From: CAZPNX01 sp964518765
GTDB taxonomy: Bacteria > Edwardsbacteria > AC1 > EtOH8
Direction of reading: 5' to 3'
Length of the DNA stretch: 33,850 nucleotides
Assembly (NCBI GenBank): GCA_964518765.1
Contig: CAZFJC010000027.1
Location: 1-33,850 of the forward strand
Shown piece by piece: positions 14,851 to 22,887 of the stretch (within the stretch, counting starts at the first letter, position 1; each line of letters starts with the position of its first letter). The notes under the pieces are model-generated. The model was not told where the DNA came from and did not search any database. It saw nothing but the letters and a program-made list of their open reading frames with translations. Position numbers and translations under genes: made by a program.

Positions 14851-14878
14851 TAGAAAAAACCGCTGTGGCCGGGAGGGC

Positions 14879-14908
14879 TTTACTTTATGCTGCCATTTGT
14901 TTTATAAT
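14879..14908 (+). promoter_or_regulatory. Sigma-70-like promoter for lpxH-eno-ftsB
   Basis: TTTACT (14879-14884), an 18-base gap, then a perfect TATAAT (14903-14908). Start of transcription is expected near 14915, about 20 bases before the lpxH start. It is divergent from the promoter at 14822-14850, and the two share the 138-base region between operons. Confidence 0.65.
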
Positions 14909-14935
14909 GGTTAACAATAACATGATTGCCTGGTG

Positions 14936-15661
14936 ATGTCAAGAACGTTGTATCTGGTTTCCGACGCCCATCTGGGGGCGGGCAACCCCAAGCTGGAGGC
15001 CTTGAAGCTTGAGCGGCTGGCCTCGCTCTTCCGCCGGGTGGCCGAGGAGCGGGCCGAACTGGCCATCCTGGGCGACCTGTTCGATTTCTGGTTCGAATAC
15101 CGCACCGTGATCCAGCGCGAACATCTTGACATCATCCGCCTTTTAGAGGAACTGAGGGGCAAAGGATGCCCCATATATATGCTGGCCGGCAATCATGATT
15201 TCTGGCTGGGAGACTTCATCCGCCACCATCTGGGCATACAAGTGGGGATGGACTCGCTGAGCCTGGAGCGGGAGGACGGCCGCATATACCTGGCACACGG
15301 CGACGGCCTGGGTCCGGGCGACACCGGCTACAAGATGCTCAAAGCCCTTCTCCGCTTTCCGCCCAATATCTGGCTTTTCAGGCTTCTCCATCCCGACCTG
15401 GGCATCCCCCTGGCCAAGTGGTTCTCCAGGATCTCCCGCGACCACATCACCAAGGGCCGCTATCTGGAGAGGGACCCTCTGTGGCTGGTGGCCAAAGATA
15501 AGTTCCGCCAGGGCTACCGGGCAGTGGCCATGGGCCATGTCCACATACCCGCCCTTCGTCAGGAAGGGGGAGGCACCTATTGCAACCTAGGGGATTTCAT
15601 CACCCACTTCACCTATGGGAAGCTGCAGGATGGGCGACTGACCTTAGAACAAATGAAGTAA
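14936..15661 (+). CDS. lpxH: UDP-2,3-diacylglucosamine diphosphatase (LpxH-type)
   Basis: A 241-residue calcineurin-like metallophosphoesterase that hydrolyses UDP-2,3-diacylglucosamine to lipid X in lipid A synthesis at the inner membrane face. The five metal motifs are present: D10-A-H12-LG, G-D47-LFDFW, GN86-H87-D88, H121-GD and GH201-V-H203. The phrase LFDFWFEY after the second motif and the NHDFW phrase are typical of LpxH. ATG at 14936 is chosen; GTG directly before it is also possible, and no strong ribosome site is seen. This gene is the main sign that the organism makes lipid A. It is first in a plus-strand operon with eno. Confidence 0.9.
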   Translation: MSRTLYLVSDAHLGAGNPKLEALKLERLASLFRRVAEERAELAILGDLFDFWFEYRTVIQREHLDIIRLLEELRGKGCPIYMLAGNHDFWLGDFIRHHLGIQVGMDSLSLEREDGRIYLAHGDGLGPGDTGYKMLKALLRFPPNIWLFRLLHPDLGIPLAKWFSRISRDHITKGRYLERDPLWLVAKDKFRQGYRAVAMGHVHIPALRQEGGGTYCNLGDFITHFTYGKLQDGRLTLEQMK

Positions 15662-15686
15662 AACATCCAGAACATCGGAGGTTGAA

Positions 15687-16967
15687 ATGCCAACTATCAA
15701 GTCGCTGCGCGCTCGGGAGATATTGGATTCCCGGGGCAACCCCACCGTCGAAGTGGACTGCTTTCTGTCCGACGGCCATCTCGGCAGGGCGGCCGTGCCC
15801 TCCGGCGCCTCCACCGGGGTCCACGAAGCCCTGGAGATGCGAGACGGAGACAAGAAGCGGTTCGGCGGCAAGGGTGTTCTCCGGGCGGTGGATAACGTTA
15901 ACCAGAGGATCGCTCCGGCGCTGGCCGGACGCGAGGCCTCGGATCAGAAGGCCTTGGACCAGGCCATGCTGGAGCTGGACGGCACCCCTAATAAATCCAA
16001 GCTGGGGGCCAACGCCATTCTGGGCGTCAGCCTGGCCGTGGCCCGGGCCGCGGCCGCCTCGGCCGGGCTGCCCCTCTATCGCTACCTGGGCGGATCTGAG
16101 GCTGTGGTCATGCCGGTGCCCATGTTCAACATCATGAACGGCGGCGCCCACGCCAACTGGCAGGGCACCGACCTTCAGGAGTTCATGATCGCCCCCCTGG
16201 GAGCTCCCAATTTCCGCGAGGCGGTGCGCTGGGGCAGCGAGGTCTACCATGCCCTCAAAGCGGTGCTCAAGGAGAAAGGCTATTCCACCGGGGTGGGCGA
16301 CGAGGGGGGCTTCGCCCCGGCCCTGAAGACGAACGTCGAGGCGTTGGACCTCATCGTCCGGGCCATCGAACAGACGGGCTATAAGCCGGGGGAGCAGATC
16401 GCCCTGGCTCTGGATCCCGCCTCCAGCGGCTTCTATCAGGATGGCCAATACCACCTACGGACCGAGGGGCGCAGGATCTCCTCATCCCAGATGGTAGAGA
16501 TGTACGAAGAGTGGTCGCGTAAATACCCCATCATCGTCCTGGAGGATGGGCTGGCCGAGGACGACTGGGAAGGCTGGAAGCTGCTCTACCAGCGGCTGGG
16601 TAAAAAGATGGAGCTGGTGGGGGACGACCTGTTCGTCACCAACGTGGAGCGCATCGCCAAAGGCATCGAGCTGAAGGTGGCCAACGCCGTGCTCATCAAG
16701 CTCAACCAGATCGGAACGCTGACCGAGACCATAGCCGCCATCGAGATGGCCTACAAGGCCGGCTGGGGGGCCATGGTTTCGCACCGCAGCGGCGAGACGG
16801 TGGACAGCTTCATCGCCGACTTCACCGTAGCCATGAGAACCGGCCATCTCAAGACCGGCGCCCCCTGCCGCGGCGAGCGGGTGGAGAAATACAATCAGCT
16901 GATGCGGATCGAGGAGGAGCTGGGGGCCGCCGCCAGGTACGCCGGAAGATCCGCCTTCAAGATCTGA
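15687..16967 (+). CDS. eno: Enolase (phosphopyruvate hydratase)
   Basis: A 426-residue enolase that interconverts 2-phosphoglycerate and phosphoenolpyruvate. CGGAGG lies five bases before the ATG. Catalytic and metal residues are kept: E165 in QEFMI, E206 in GDEGGFAP, D243, E286 in LEDGLAEDDW, D313 in GDDLFVTN, K338 in LIKLNQIG, H366-R367-S368 and K389 in LKTGAP. Two normally well-conserved loops differ: HANWQGTDLQEF where most enolases have HADNNVDIQEF, and ALDPASSGFY where most have ALDAASSEFY. It is therefore expected to be active but somewhat divergent. It lies 25 bases after lpxH. Confidence 0.97.
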   Translation: MPTIKSLRAREILDSRGNPTVEVDCFLSDGHLGRAAVPSGASTGVHEALEMRDGDKKRFGGKGVLRAVDNVNQRIAPALAGREASDQKALDQAMLELDGTPNKSKLGANAILGVSLAVARAAAASAGLPLYRYLGGSEAVVMPVPMFNIMNGGAHANWQGTDLQEFMIAPLGAPNFREAVRWGSEVYHALKAVLKEKGYSTGVGDEGGFAPALKTNVEALDLIVRAIEQTGYKPGEQIALALDPASSGFYQDGQYHLRTEGRRISSSQMVEMYEEWSRKYPIIVLEDGLAEDDWEGWKLLYQRLGKKMELVGDDLFVTNVERIAKGIELKVANAVLIKLNQIGTLTETIAAIEMAYKAGWGAMVSHRSGETVDSFIADFTVAMRTGHLKTGAPCRGERVEKYNQLMRIEEELGAAARYAGRSAFKI

Positions 16968-17026
16968 TGCCCAGCCACCATGTCGGCCAGCGAGTTTGAT
17001 CCGGCTGATCGGGCCGGGGGGAACTG

Positions 17027-17353
17027 ATGGCCAGCGGCGGTCGGTCGCGCACCCGCCGAAGAAGGATCGCGGCTGCCATCCTGCTGGGCGCCCTGTCCGC
17101 TCTTTTCTTCGTATTCGGCACCGGCCCCTACGGCTGGATAAACATGATCCGGACCAACCGCCGGCAGGCCAGGCTGAAAAGAGAGATCATCGTGATCATG
17201 GCACGGAACGAGCTGATACGGCGGGAGATCAAGAGGATCAGAGAGGACAGCCTCTATCTCGAGACCCTAGCCCGAGAGAGATACGGCTTGGTCAAGCCGG
17301 GCGACAGCTCGATCCGCTTCTACCCGGCCGATTCCCTCAAGTCCGACCGTTGA
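17027..17353 (+). CDS. Septum formation initiator, FtsB/DivIC-type
   Basis: A 108-residue bitopic membrane protein. A short very basic cytoplasmic segment (residues 1-13, Arg-rich) precedes one transmembrane helix (about 14-32), then a coiled coil (about 42-75), then the family end block YLETLARERYGLVKPGD. The last motif is a good marker of FtsB/DivIC, part of the FtsQ-FtsL-FtsB division complex. GGGGGGA lies four bases before the ATG. The eno-ftsB order is common in bacteria and supports the call. Confidence 0.92.
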   Translation: MASGGRSRTRRRRIAAAILLGALSALFFVFGTGPYGWINMIRTNRRQARLKREIIVIMARNELIRREIKRIREDSLYLETLARERYGLVKPGDSSIRFYPADSLKSDR

Positions 17354-17386
17354 GGGCCCGCCCCCTTCCTGTTTACCTCAGGCCTA

Positions 17387-17415
17387 TTGACATCCGATGC
17401 TGGCTATGTTATTAT
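17387..17415 (+). promoter_or_regulatory. Consensus promoter of the initiator tRNA
   Basis: TTGACA (17387-17392), exactly 17 bases, then TATTAT (17410-17415). The predicted start lies about six bases before the tRNA at 17428. The -35 is a perfect consensus match, as expected for a stable RNA gene. Confidence 0.85.
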
Positions 17416-17427
17416 TAACTAAATTGG

Positions 17428-17504
17428 CGCGGGGTGGAGCAGCCTGGTAGCTCGTTGGGCCCATAACCCAAAGGTCGGAGGTTCAAATCCTCCCCCCGCT
17501 ACCA
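17428..17504 (+). tRNA. Initiator tRNA-Met (fMet), anticodon CAT
   Basis: A 77-base cloverleaf including encoded CCA (17502-17504). Initiator hallmarks are visible: first base C facing T at position 72 (no Watson-Crick pair at 1-72), acceptor GCGGGG/CCCCGC, and three G:C pairs (GGG/CCC) at the base of the anticodon stem. D stem GAGC/GCTC and T loop TTCAAAT are normal. The anticodon loop reads CCCATAA, so position 33 is C where nearly all tRNAs have U. It has its own promoter and terminator. Confidence 0.97.
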
Positions 17505-17513
17505 TGAAAAGCT

Positions 17514-17561
17514 AAAAGGGACGAGAAAAGGGATCAGGCCCTTTGCCATTCGTCTCTTTTT
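17514..17561 (+). terminator. Rho-independent terminator after tRNA-fMet
   Basis: Outer stem AAAAGGGACGA (17514-17524) pairs with TCGTCTCTTTT (17550-17560) with one G-T pair. An inner stem AAAGGG/CCCTTT (17527-17532/17539-17544) closes a 6-base loop. The outer stem ends in a run of five T (17557-17561). Confidence 0.85.
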
Positions 17562-17634
17562 AATTATCAGATGCGCTGGTGCAGCAATTCGCCAAGCGCC
17601 TCAGCCTTTACTCCTGTCTCTTGCCCTTTTTAAC

Positions 17635-17711
17635 GGCGGCGTAGCTCAGCTGGTTAGAGCAGCGGAATCATAATCCGCGTGTCCGGGGTTCAAGTCCCTG
17701 CGCCGCTACCA
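17635..17711 (+). tRNA. tRNA with CAT anticodon, probably elongator tRNA-Met
   Basis: A 77-base cloverleaf with encoded CCA (17709-17711). Acceptor GGCGGCG pairs with CGCCGCT (one G-T at 1-72), D arm is normal (GCTC.. GAGC), anticodon stem GCGGA/TCCGC with loop ATCATAA, T loop TTCAAGT. U33 is normal here. The elongator-type 1-72 pair and lack of the GGG/CCC stem rule out initiator. A CAT anticodon can also be tRNA-Ile read through lysidine; the body resembles elongator Met more. Confidence 0.92.
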
Positions 17712-17719
17712 AAAAGATC

Positions 17720-17744
17720 GGCCGGCTTTTAGGCCGGCTTTTTT
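17720..17744 (+). terminator. Rho-independent terminator after the second tRNA
   Basis: GCCGGC (17721-17726) pairs with GCCGGC (17733-17738) around a 6-base loop and is followed by six T (17739-17744). Confidence 0.85.
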
Positions 17745-17859
17745 GTTCCGGAGGTCCACGCCGGCAGACAGGTTGAAGTCGAGACGACTTTTTGCCGGCC
17801 CCTTGATGTCATGCGCGCCTGCTGTTTTACGGCACCTCAGAGAAAATCTGATAATTGAA

Positions 17860-17891
17860 AACAGGCCGGAGCTATTGCTCTCCAGCCTGTT
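17860..17891 (-). terminator. Hairpin terminator downstream of the PpiD-like gene, possibly bidirectional
   Basis: AACAGGC (17860-17866) pairs with GCCTGTT (17885-17891), with inner pairs AGC/GCT around TATT. On the minus strand the stem ends in TTTT, on the plus strand CGTTTTT follows. It lies just after the stop of the minus-strand foldase gene at 17920. The rest of the 208-base gap 17712-17919 has no gene. Confidence 0.65.
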
Positions 17892-17919
17892 CGTTTTTGA
17901 TTTATTTTTCGCTTTCCCC

Positions 17920-19731
17920 CTATATCCCGCCCATCCGATAGTCCCGGATCTTGGCCTGCCTCTGGATAGTCTCGAACCATCCCTGGATAGCCTCGGTCTG
18001 CTTTTTCTGCATTAGCTCGTCATGCAGCTTGGGGGCCTCCCGGGCGTACTGGTCCTGGTCGGCCGGCTGCCTTCGGTCGACCCTGATGATGTAGACGCCC
18101 TGGTCGGTAGCCACCGGCCGGCTGACCGTCCCCACCGGCAGGGAGAAGGCCTGGGCGAAGAATTCGTTCTTGGTGCCCACCTTGGCCACGTAGTCCTCCC
18201 TGGTGAAGTTGGCGGTATCCACCGCCAGGCCGGCCGACTTGGCCGCAGCCTCCAGGCCACCGGCCTGGTCGACCAATGCCCTCAGCTCCTCGGCCCTCTT
18301 CCTGGCCTGGGCCATGGCCCGCTTCCGCAACAGAATCATGGAGATGTTACGCTCCACGTCGGCCAAAGGCTGGATCCCCTCCTTGCGTCGCTCCGTCAGC
18401 TTGGCCACCACCAAGAACTGCCGGTTGTCCAGCACCGGGCTCAGCGAGCCCACGTCCTCCTCAAAGGCGAAGTTTACCACCTCGGAGGCCATGCCCAGGC
18501 CGGGCACGTATTGGCCGCGGCTAAAGAAGCTGGTGGGCACCGCGTTCAGCCCCTGGGCCTTGGCCGCGGCCTCGAAGCCCTGGTCCTTGGCCAGCTCGGC
18601 GAAGGCCTCGGCCCGGGTGCGCAGGTCGGCCAGCGTCTCCTCGGACGGCTTTGACTGGAGGAGGATGTGCCGCGCCTTGATCAGAGGCTTGCCCTGCTCG
18701 ATCTTGGCCGAATCCACCCTGACGATGTGCCAGCCGAAATCGGTCTTGAACGGCCGGGACATCTGGCCCGGCCTGAGCGCGAAGGCCGCCGAGTCGAAGC
18801 TGGGCACCATCTGGCCCCGCCCGAACCAGCCCAAGTCGCCACCCTTGCCGGCCGAGCCCGGATCTTCGGAATAGTTCATGGCCAGGGTGTCGAAGGATGC
18901 GCCGGCCGTCGAGGCCTCCTGGTGTATCTCTCGGATGCGATCCTCAACCGCCTGCAGGTCATGCGGTGTGGCCTCCTTGGGGAAGAGGACATAGGTCACC
19001 TTGGCCCGCTCCGGGGCCCGGAAATCTTTCTGGTGTTCTTTATAGTATGCGGAGATCTCCTCGGCTGGCACCTGGGCCTGGGGATCGAAATAGGCCGCCG
19101 GATCGACGGCCAGGAAGCTAACCCTGGCCCTCTCGTTTCTTGCGGCGTACGCTTCCCTGATCTCGGCATCGGTGACCCTGACCCCGGACATAATCTGCAG
19201 GCGGAGCTTCTGCAGGGGCAGCTGGCGGCGGATCTCGCCCTCGTATTCCCGGAGCCAAGACAGGTTCTGGGGATGCCGGAGGATCGATTGGTACTTCTGG
19301 ATGTCGAAGGCACCGTTGGTCATCAGATCGGGGTGGTTCTGCAGCTCGGCCGGGGGGTTGTGCCGGATGATGCCCACCACCTCTTCGTCGGAGATCTGGA
19401 TTCCCAGCCTCCGGTACTGCTGGTTGAGCAGGATCTCGCTGACCAGGTTCTGCCAGGTCTCCTGCTCGATCTGCCGGGTGACGGCGTCGTCCGGGTCGCC
19501 GCCCCCGCTCCTCTGGCGGTAGGACTCTAGGTTGCGCAGCAGGTGCTCGCGGAACAAGCTGTAGCTCACCGCCTGCCCGTTGACCTCGCCCACTATCCCC
19601 CGGGCCAGTTTGTTCTGGCTCTTGCCCCCGCCGCCGGTTCCCATGAGGACATAGCCGAAGCCCACCACGAAGGCTACCACCACGATCCACAGAATGAGCT
19701 TCATCTGGCTGCGCATTGCTTTCATAACCAT
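17920..19731 (-). CDS. PpiD/SurA-like periplasmic peptidyl-prolyl isomerase
   Basis: A 603-residue membrane-anchored foldase. One N-terminal transmembrane helix (about 10-30) is followed by a SurA_N/PpiD-type chaperone region (about 44-235). A parvulin domain spans about 241-345, with DLGWFGRGQMVPSFDSAAF and FGWHIVRV. A second, degenerate parvulin-like unit starts at about 352 (KARHILLQ) and the C-terminal half holds further helical and parvulin-like segments. In the first domain the usual catalytic His of the RASHIL strand is a Tyr (KVTYVLF), so activity may be weak or provided by the second unit. The ATG at 19731 follows GGGGGAT by nine bases; an upstream ATG at 19782 lacks support. PpiD helps outer-membrane proteins fold at the Sec translocon, consistent with the diderm markers here. 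Confidence 0.9.
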   Translation of the reverse strand: MVMKAMRSQMKLILWIVVVAFVVGFGYVLMGTGGGGKSQNKLARGIVGEVNGQAVSYSLFREHLLRNLESYRQRSGGGDPDDAVTRQIEQETWQNLVSEILLNQQYRRLGIQISDEEVVGIIRHNPPAELQNHPDLMTNGAFDIQKYQSILRHPQNLSWLREYEGEIRRQLPLQKLRLQIMSGVRVTDAEIREAYAARNERARVSFLAVDPAAYFDPQAQVPAEEISAYYKEHQKDFRAPERAKVTYVLFPKEATPHDLQAVEDRIREIHQEASTAGASFDTLAMNYSEDPGSAGKGGDLGWFGRGQMVPSFDSAAFALRPGQMSRPFKTDFGWHIVRVDSAKIEQGKPLIKARHILLQSKPSEETLADLRTRAEAFAELAKDQGFEAAAKAQGLNAVPTSFFSRGQYVPGLGMASEVVNFAFEEDVGSLSPVLDNRQFLVVAKLTERRKEGIQPLADVERNISMILLRKRAMAQARKRAEELRALVDQAGGLEAAAKSAGLAVDTANFTREDYVAKVGTKNEFFAQAFSLPVGTVSRPVATDQGVYIIRVDRRQPADQDQYAREAPKLHDELMQKKQTEAIQGWFETIQRQAKIRDYRMGGI

Positions 19732-19768
19732 AGGCCGGAAATCCCCCATCTGTTTGGATGCAATATAA

Positions 19769-19803
19769 AACCGGCCAGCCAAGGCTCGGCCGGCTGACCG
19801 GTT
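19769..19803 (-). terminator. Hairpin ending the DUF4175/aminopeptidase operon
   Basis: On the minus strand, AACCGGTCAGCC (19803-19792) pairs with GGCTGGCCGGTT (19780-19769) with a single mismatch around an 11-base loop, followed by TTAT. It lies after the aminopeptidase stop (19862) and is a plausible rho-independent terminator with a short T-run. The predicted start of the PpiD-like transcript falls inside its first arm. Confidence 0.65.
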
Positions 19804-19804
19804 A

Positions 19805-19833
19805 ATTATAGCCTAATTCCGGGAAATCTGCAA
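19805..19833 (-). promoter_or_regulatory. Near-consensus promoter of the PpiD-like gene
   Basis: On the minus strand, TTGCAG (19833-19828), 17 bases, TATAAT (19810-19805). The predicted start of transcription is about 19798, inside the neighbouring hairpin, so the new RNA would begin with a remaining stem. Confidence 0.75.
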
Positions 19834-19861
19834 GCGGTATATGCGTTATCCTCGGCGTTAG

Positions 19862-21268
19862 TCACTCCGCTGCCAGGAACGCCCGGTACCCAGCGTAGGC
19901 GGCGTACAGATCGGCCACCGAGACCAGCTCAAAGGGCGAATGCATGGACAGCAGGCCCGGCCCACAGTCGACTATCTCCATGCCATAGGCGGCCAGGAAC
20001 TTGGCCACCGTCCCCCCGCCCCCCTCGTCCACCTTGCCCAGCTCGGCCGCCTGCCAGGGGACGCCGGCCCGGTTGAGGATCTGACGCACTTTTCCCATGA
20101 ACTCGGCCGAGGCGTCGTTGGCGCCGCCCTTGCCGCCGTGCCCGGTGAACTTGGTCAGCACCAGCCCGTAGCCGGCCAGACAGGCGTTGTCCAGCTCGTG
20201 CACCTGCTTGAAGTTGGGCTCCACCGCGGCGTTGACGTCGGCTGAGACCCCCCAGGACCGGGACAGGCACTTGCGCAGGTCGGCCGCCCGGTAGCCGGGA
20301 CGCCGCAGCTCCATCAGGTCGCCTATGAAGTCGATGAAGCAGGCAGACTGAACACTGGTGTTGCCCTCGGAGCCGATCTCCTCCTTGTCTACGCAGGCCA
20401 CCACCGCGGTACGGCCCTGGTTTCCCAGATCGAACAGGGCCCGGGCCGAGGTGAAGGAGCATATCTTGTCGTCCTGCCCGTAGCCCCCCAGGAAGCTCTT
20501 GTCGAACCCCACGAAGCGGACAGGCGTCAGCGGCACCGCCTCCAGCTCGGCGCTTATCAGGTCCTCCTCCTCCAGCCCGTAGTCCCGGTGGAGCTGGTCC
20601 AGCACCGCCAGCTTCACCCTCTGCTTGGCATCGCCCTCAAGAGCCGGCACCCCCCCGCAGATGATGACCAGCTCCTCGCCCTTGACCACCTCCGGGGCCT
20701 TGCGCTCATACTGCTCCTTCTTGGCCAGGTGCGGCAGCAGGTCGGTGATGGCAAAGCAGGGGTCTTCTGGCTTGAGGCCGATGGCGATATCCATCTGGCT
20801 GCCGTCGCGCCGCACTATCCTGCCGAATAACCCCAAAGGCAGGTTGAGCCACTGGTACTTCTTGACGCCCCCGTAATAGTGGGTGCGCAACAAAGCCAGG
20901 TAGGTGTCCCGATCCTGGTAAAGCGGCCGCTGCTTCAGGTCCAGGCGCGGCGCATCCAGGTGGGAGGCGATCAGGTTGAATCCATTCTCCAAGCCGTCCT
21001 TTCCCAGCACCGCCAGGTAGATGCTCTTGCCACGGTTCTCGGCGTAGACCCTGGCCCCGGGCTTCCACTTCTTGAGCTTCTCGACCGGCATGAACCCAGC
21101 CTTCTCGGCCAGCGACCTAAGCTCGGCGCAGGCCAGACGCTCGGTCCGGGCCCGGCCCAGGAACGAGGAGTAGTCCCCGGCGAAGCGGAACCACTTCTGC
21201 CGCTCGGCCGGGGAGGCCCCGTCCCAGGCGGACTTAGGCTCGAAGGTCAGCTGTTTTTTAGTAGGCAT
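19862..21268 (-). CDS. apeA: M18-family zinc aminopeptidase
   Basis: A 468-residue cytosolic di-zinc aminopeptidase that removes N-terminal residues, often acidic ones, from peptides. Expected metal and catalytic residues are present: H103 in SHLDAPRLD, D266 in GGYGQDDKICSFT, E296/E297 in DKEEIGSEG, D344 in SADVNAA and H443 in SMHSPFELVS. The length and the long N-terminal half match the larger M18 type. An AGGT ribosome site precedes the ATG by seven bases. It ends the 26.8-19.9 kb operon; the link to the DUF4159/DUF4175 genes upstream is by position only. Confidence 0.95.
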   Translation of the reverse strand: MPTKKQLTFEPKSAWDGASPAERQKWFRFAGDYSSFLGRARTERLACAELRSLAEKAGFMPVEKLKKWKPGARVYAENRGKSIYLAVLGKDGLENGFNLIASHLDAPRLDLKQRPLYQDRDTYLALLRTHYYGGVKKYQWLNLPLGLFGRIVRRDGSQMDIAIGLKPEDPCFAITDLLPHLAKKEQYERKAPEVVKGEELVIICGGVPALEGDAKQRVKLAVLDQLHRDYGLEEEDLISAELEAVPLTPVRFVGFDKSFLGGYGQDDKICSFTSARALFDLGNQGRTAVVACVDKEEIGSEGNTSVQSACFIDFIGDLMELRRPGYRAADLRKCLSRSWGVSADVNAAVEPNFKQVHELDNACLAGYGLVLTKFTGHGGKGGANDASAEFMGKVRQILNRAGVPWQAAELGKVDEGGGGTVAKFLAAYGMEIVDCGPGLLSMHSPFELVSVADLYAAYAGYRAFLAAE

Positions 21269-21294
21269 AAAATCTACCTATTTCTGTGTTATTT

Positions 21295-22875
21295 TTATTC
21301 CGACGAAATTGCCAGCTCCTGCCGCATCAGGTCCGACCAGGAGAAGTCGGGGCTCTTGACAACGGCCTTTCTCCAGACATCGGCCGCCTCGGCCGCTCGG
21401 TTAAGATGGTACTTCAGCACCATGCCTTGTTGGTACGACGCCCGGCACGAGACCTGCTGATCGGAGGCGCTTTCGGCCAGCCGCCCCCAGGCTTCGGCCG
21501 CCTTTCGGTACGCCCCTTCCTCCTGCAGCATTTGGGCCAGCTCCAGGAGGGACTGGTCAGCCAGGGTGGTGCCCGGGTGTTCTTCGGCTGCCTGGGAAAA
21601 ACTGCGGGCCGCCCCGGCAAAGTCATGCCTGGCCCTCTCGCCCAGTCCCCGGCCGAAGACGGCCAAGGCTTTCATTCTATCAGCTTTGTGCTCGGAAATC
21701 AATATCATTCGGAGCATGGCGTCGTTGCTGAGTTCGCCTTCCAGGCCCAATTGGACCGCCCGGCGGTAGCCTGCTAGGGCGCTGTCGACCTCGCCCGACA
21801 TCAGCCCGAGCTCGGCCAGCAAGTAGAAAGCCTTCTGCCTGATCTCGCGCCCCACGGTCGAGTCGGCCGCTGTCTTCCGGTAGATCCCGGCCGCGGCCAT
21901 CGCATCGCCGGACATCAGCCTGGCCTGGGCCTCCAAAAAACACGCCTCCCAGCGGAGGCTGTCCGGCCAAGGCTTCCCCTTATCTTTCTCGTCCAATAAT
22001 CTGATCGTCCGGGCGTGGTCCCCCTGCCTGAGCGAAGCCCTGGCCATAAGCACCGTGGCCAACGGCCGATCCAGGGGAAGCATCCTGGAGAAAACCTCCA
22101 AAGCCTTCTGGAACTGGAGGGCTTCCATGTAATGCCAGCCCAGTTTCGCCAGCAGGTCCTGGTCCCTGCCTTCGCGGCGCGCTAGGAACTCCTCCAGCAC
22201 CGGAATAAGATTGGCGCCGGGGAGCCCGGCGGCCAGCATCTGGTCCACCGCCCTCCTTTGCATGCCTATGTCCTTGATGCGGCGGAACGAACCCCAGGCC
22301 TGCCTGTCGTTCTTGGCTGCCAGATGCAGGCTGCCCACCACCAGCCAGCCGGGATCGCCTGCGTTCTTGATGTTGGCCTCGGCCAAGGCCGCCGCCTTTG
22401 GCAGCCCGATGTTCTGACCGATCTCAAGCATCCTCGCCTTCACCAGCTCGGCCTGGGAGGGCAGCAGCCTCATCCATTCGGCCGCCGCCAGATCGTACTT
22501 CTGCCGGGACTGGTAGATCCCGGCCAGCCTGTCGGCGAAGACCCGGGGCTGGTTGAGACGGGCCCTGCCCCAGAGATACAGCTCCTCGGCCTGCGCCACC
22601 GCCCCCTGGCGCTGCAGCAGCGACCCCGCCTGCACGAAAAGGTGTTGATCGGCATTATTTTCCAATGCCGTCTTAAATCCCTCCAGCGCCTCCTGGTAGC
22701 GCCCCTGCTGGGCCGCGCTCCAGGCCGCCTGCCAGCGCTTGGCCTCGTTGCCCCTGAGCGGCTGGGCCGAGACCGTAAAAACACCAATGCTTAAATAACA
22801 TAGTATTGCCGTGGAGATACCCTTGACCATGGAGATCCCGGGCCGTGGATATTGATTTCTGCCCTCTGACTTCAT
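21295..22875 (-). CDS. Exported TPR-repeat protein
   Basis: A 526-residue protein made of helical tetratricopeptide-like repeats (for example AWSAAQQGRYQEALEGFKTA and LSNDAMLRMILISEHKADR), with a signal-like hydrophobic segment at about 19-37 ending SVSAQ-type (TVSAQP). GGAG precedes the first ATG by eight bases and was used; a second ATG at codon 16 sits closer to the hydrophobic region. Downstream of DUF4175 with 12 bases between. TPR proteins next to DUF4175/DUF4159 are seen in other genomes, probably as an envelope scaffold. No enzymatic motif. Confidence 0.82.
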   Translation of the reverse strand: MKSEGRNQYPRPGISMVKGISTAILCYLSIGVFTVSAQPLRGNEAKRWQAAWSAAQQGRYQEALEGFKTALENNADQHLFVQAGSLLQRQGAVAQAEELYLWGRARLNQPRVFADRLAGIYQSRQKYDLAAAEWMRLLPSQAELVKARMLEIGQNIGLPKAAALAEANIKNAGDPGWLVVGSLHLAAKNDRQAWGSFRRIKDIGMQRRAVDQMLAAGLPGANLIPVLEEFLARREGRDQDLLAKLGWHYMEALQFQKALEVFSRMLPLDRPLATVLMARASLRQGDHARTIRLLDEKDKGKPWPDSLRWEACFLEAQARLMSGDAMAAAGIYRKTAADSTVGREIRQKAFYLLAELGLMSGEVDSALAGYRRAVQLGLEGELSNDAMLRMILISEHKADRMKALAVFGRGLGERARHDFAGAARSFSQAAEEHPGTTLADQSLLELAQMLQEEGAYRKAAEAWGRLAESASDQQVSCRASYQQGMVLKYHLNRAAEAADVWRKAVVKSPDFSWSDLMRQELAISSE

Positions 22876-22887
22876 GTTTTCAACTCC

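Noticed and set aside
17635..17711. The second CAT tRNA as tRNA-Ile (lysidine type).
   Set aside because: The body resembles elongator Met more closely; a firm choice needs comparison with other CAT tRNAs in the genome.
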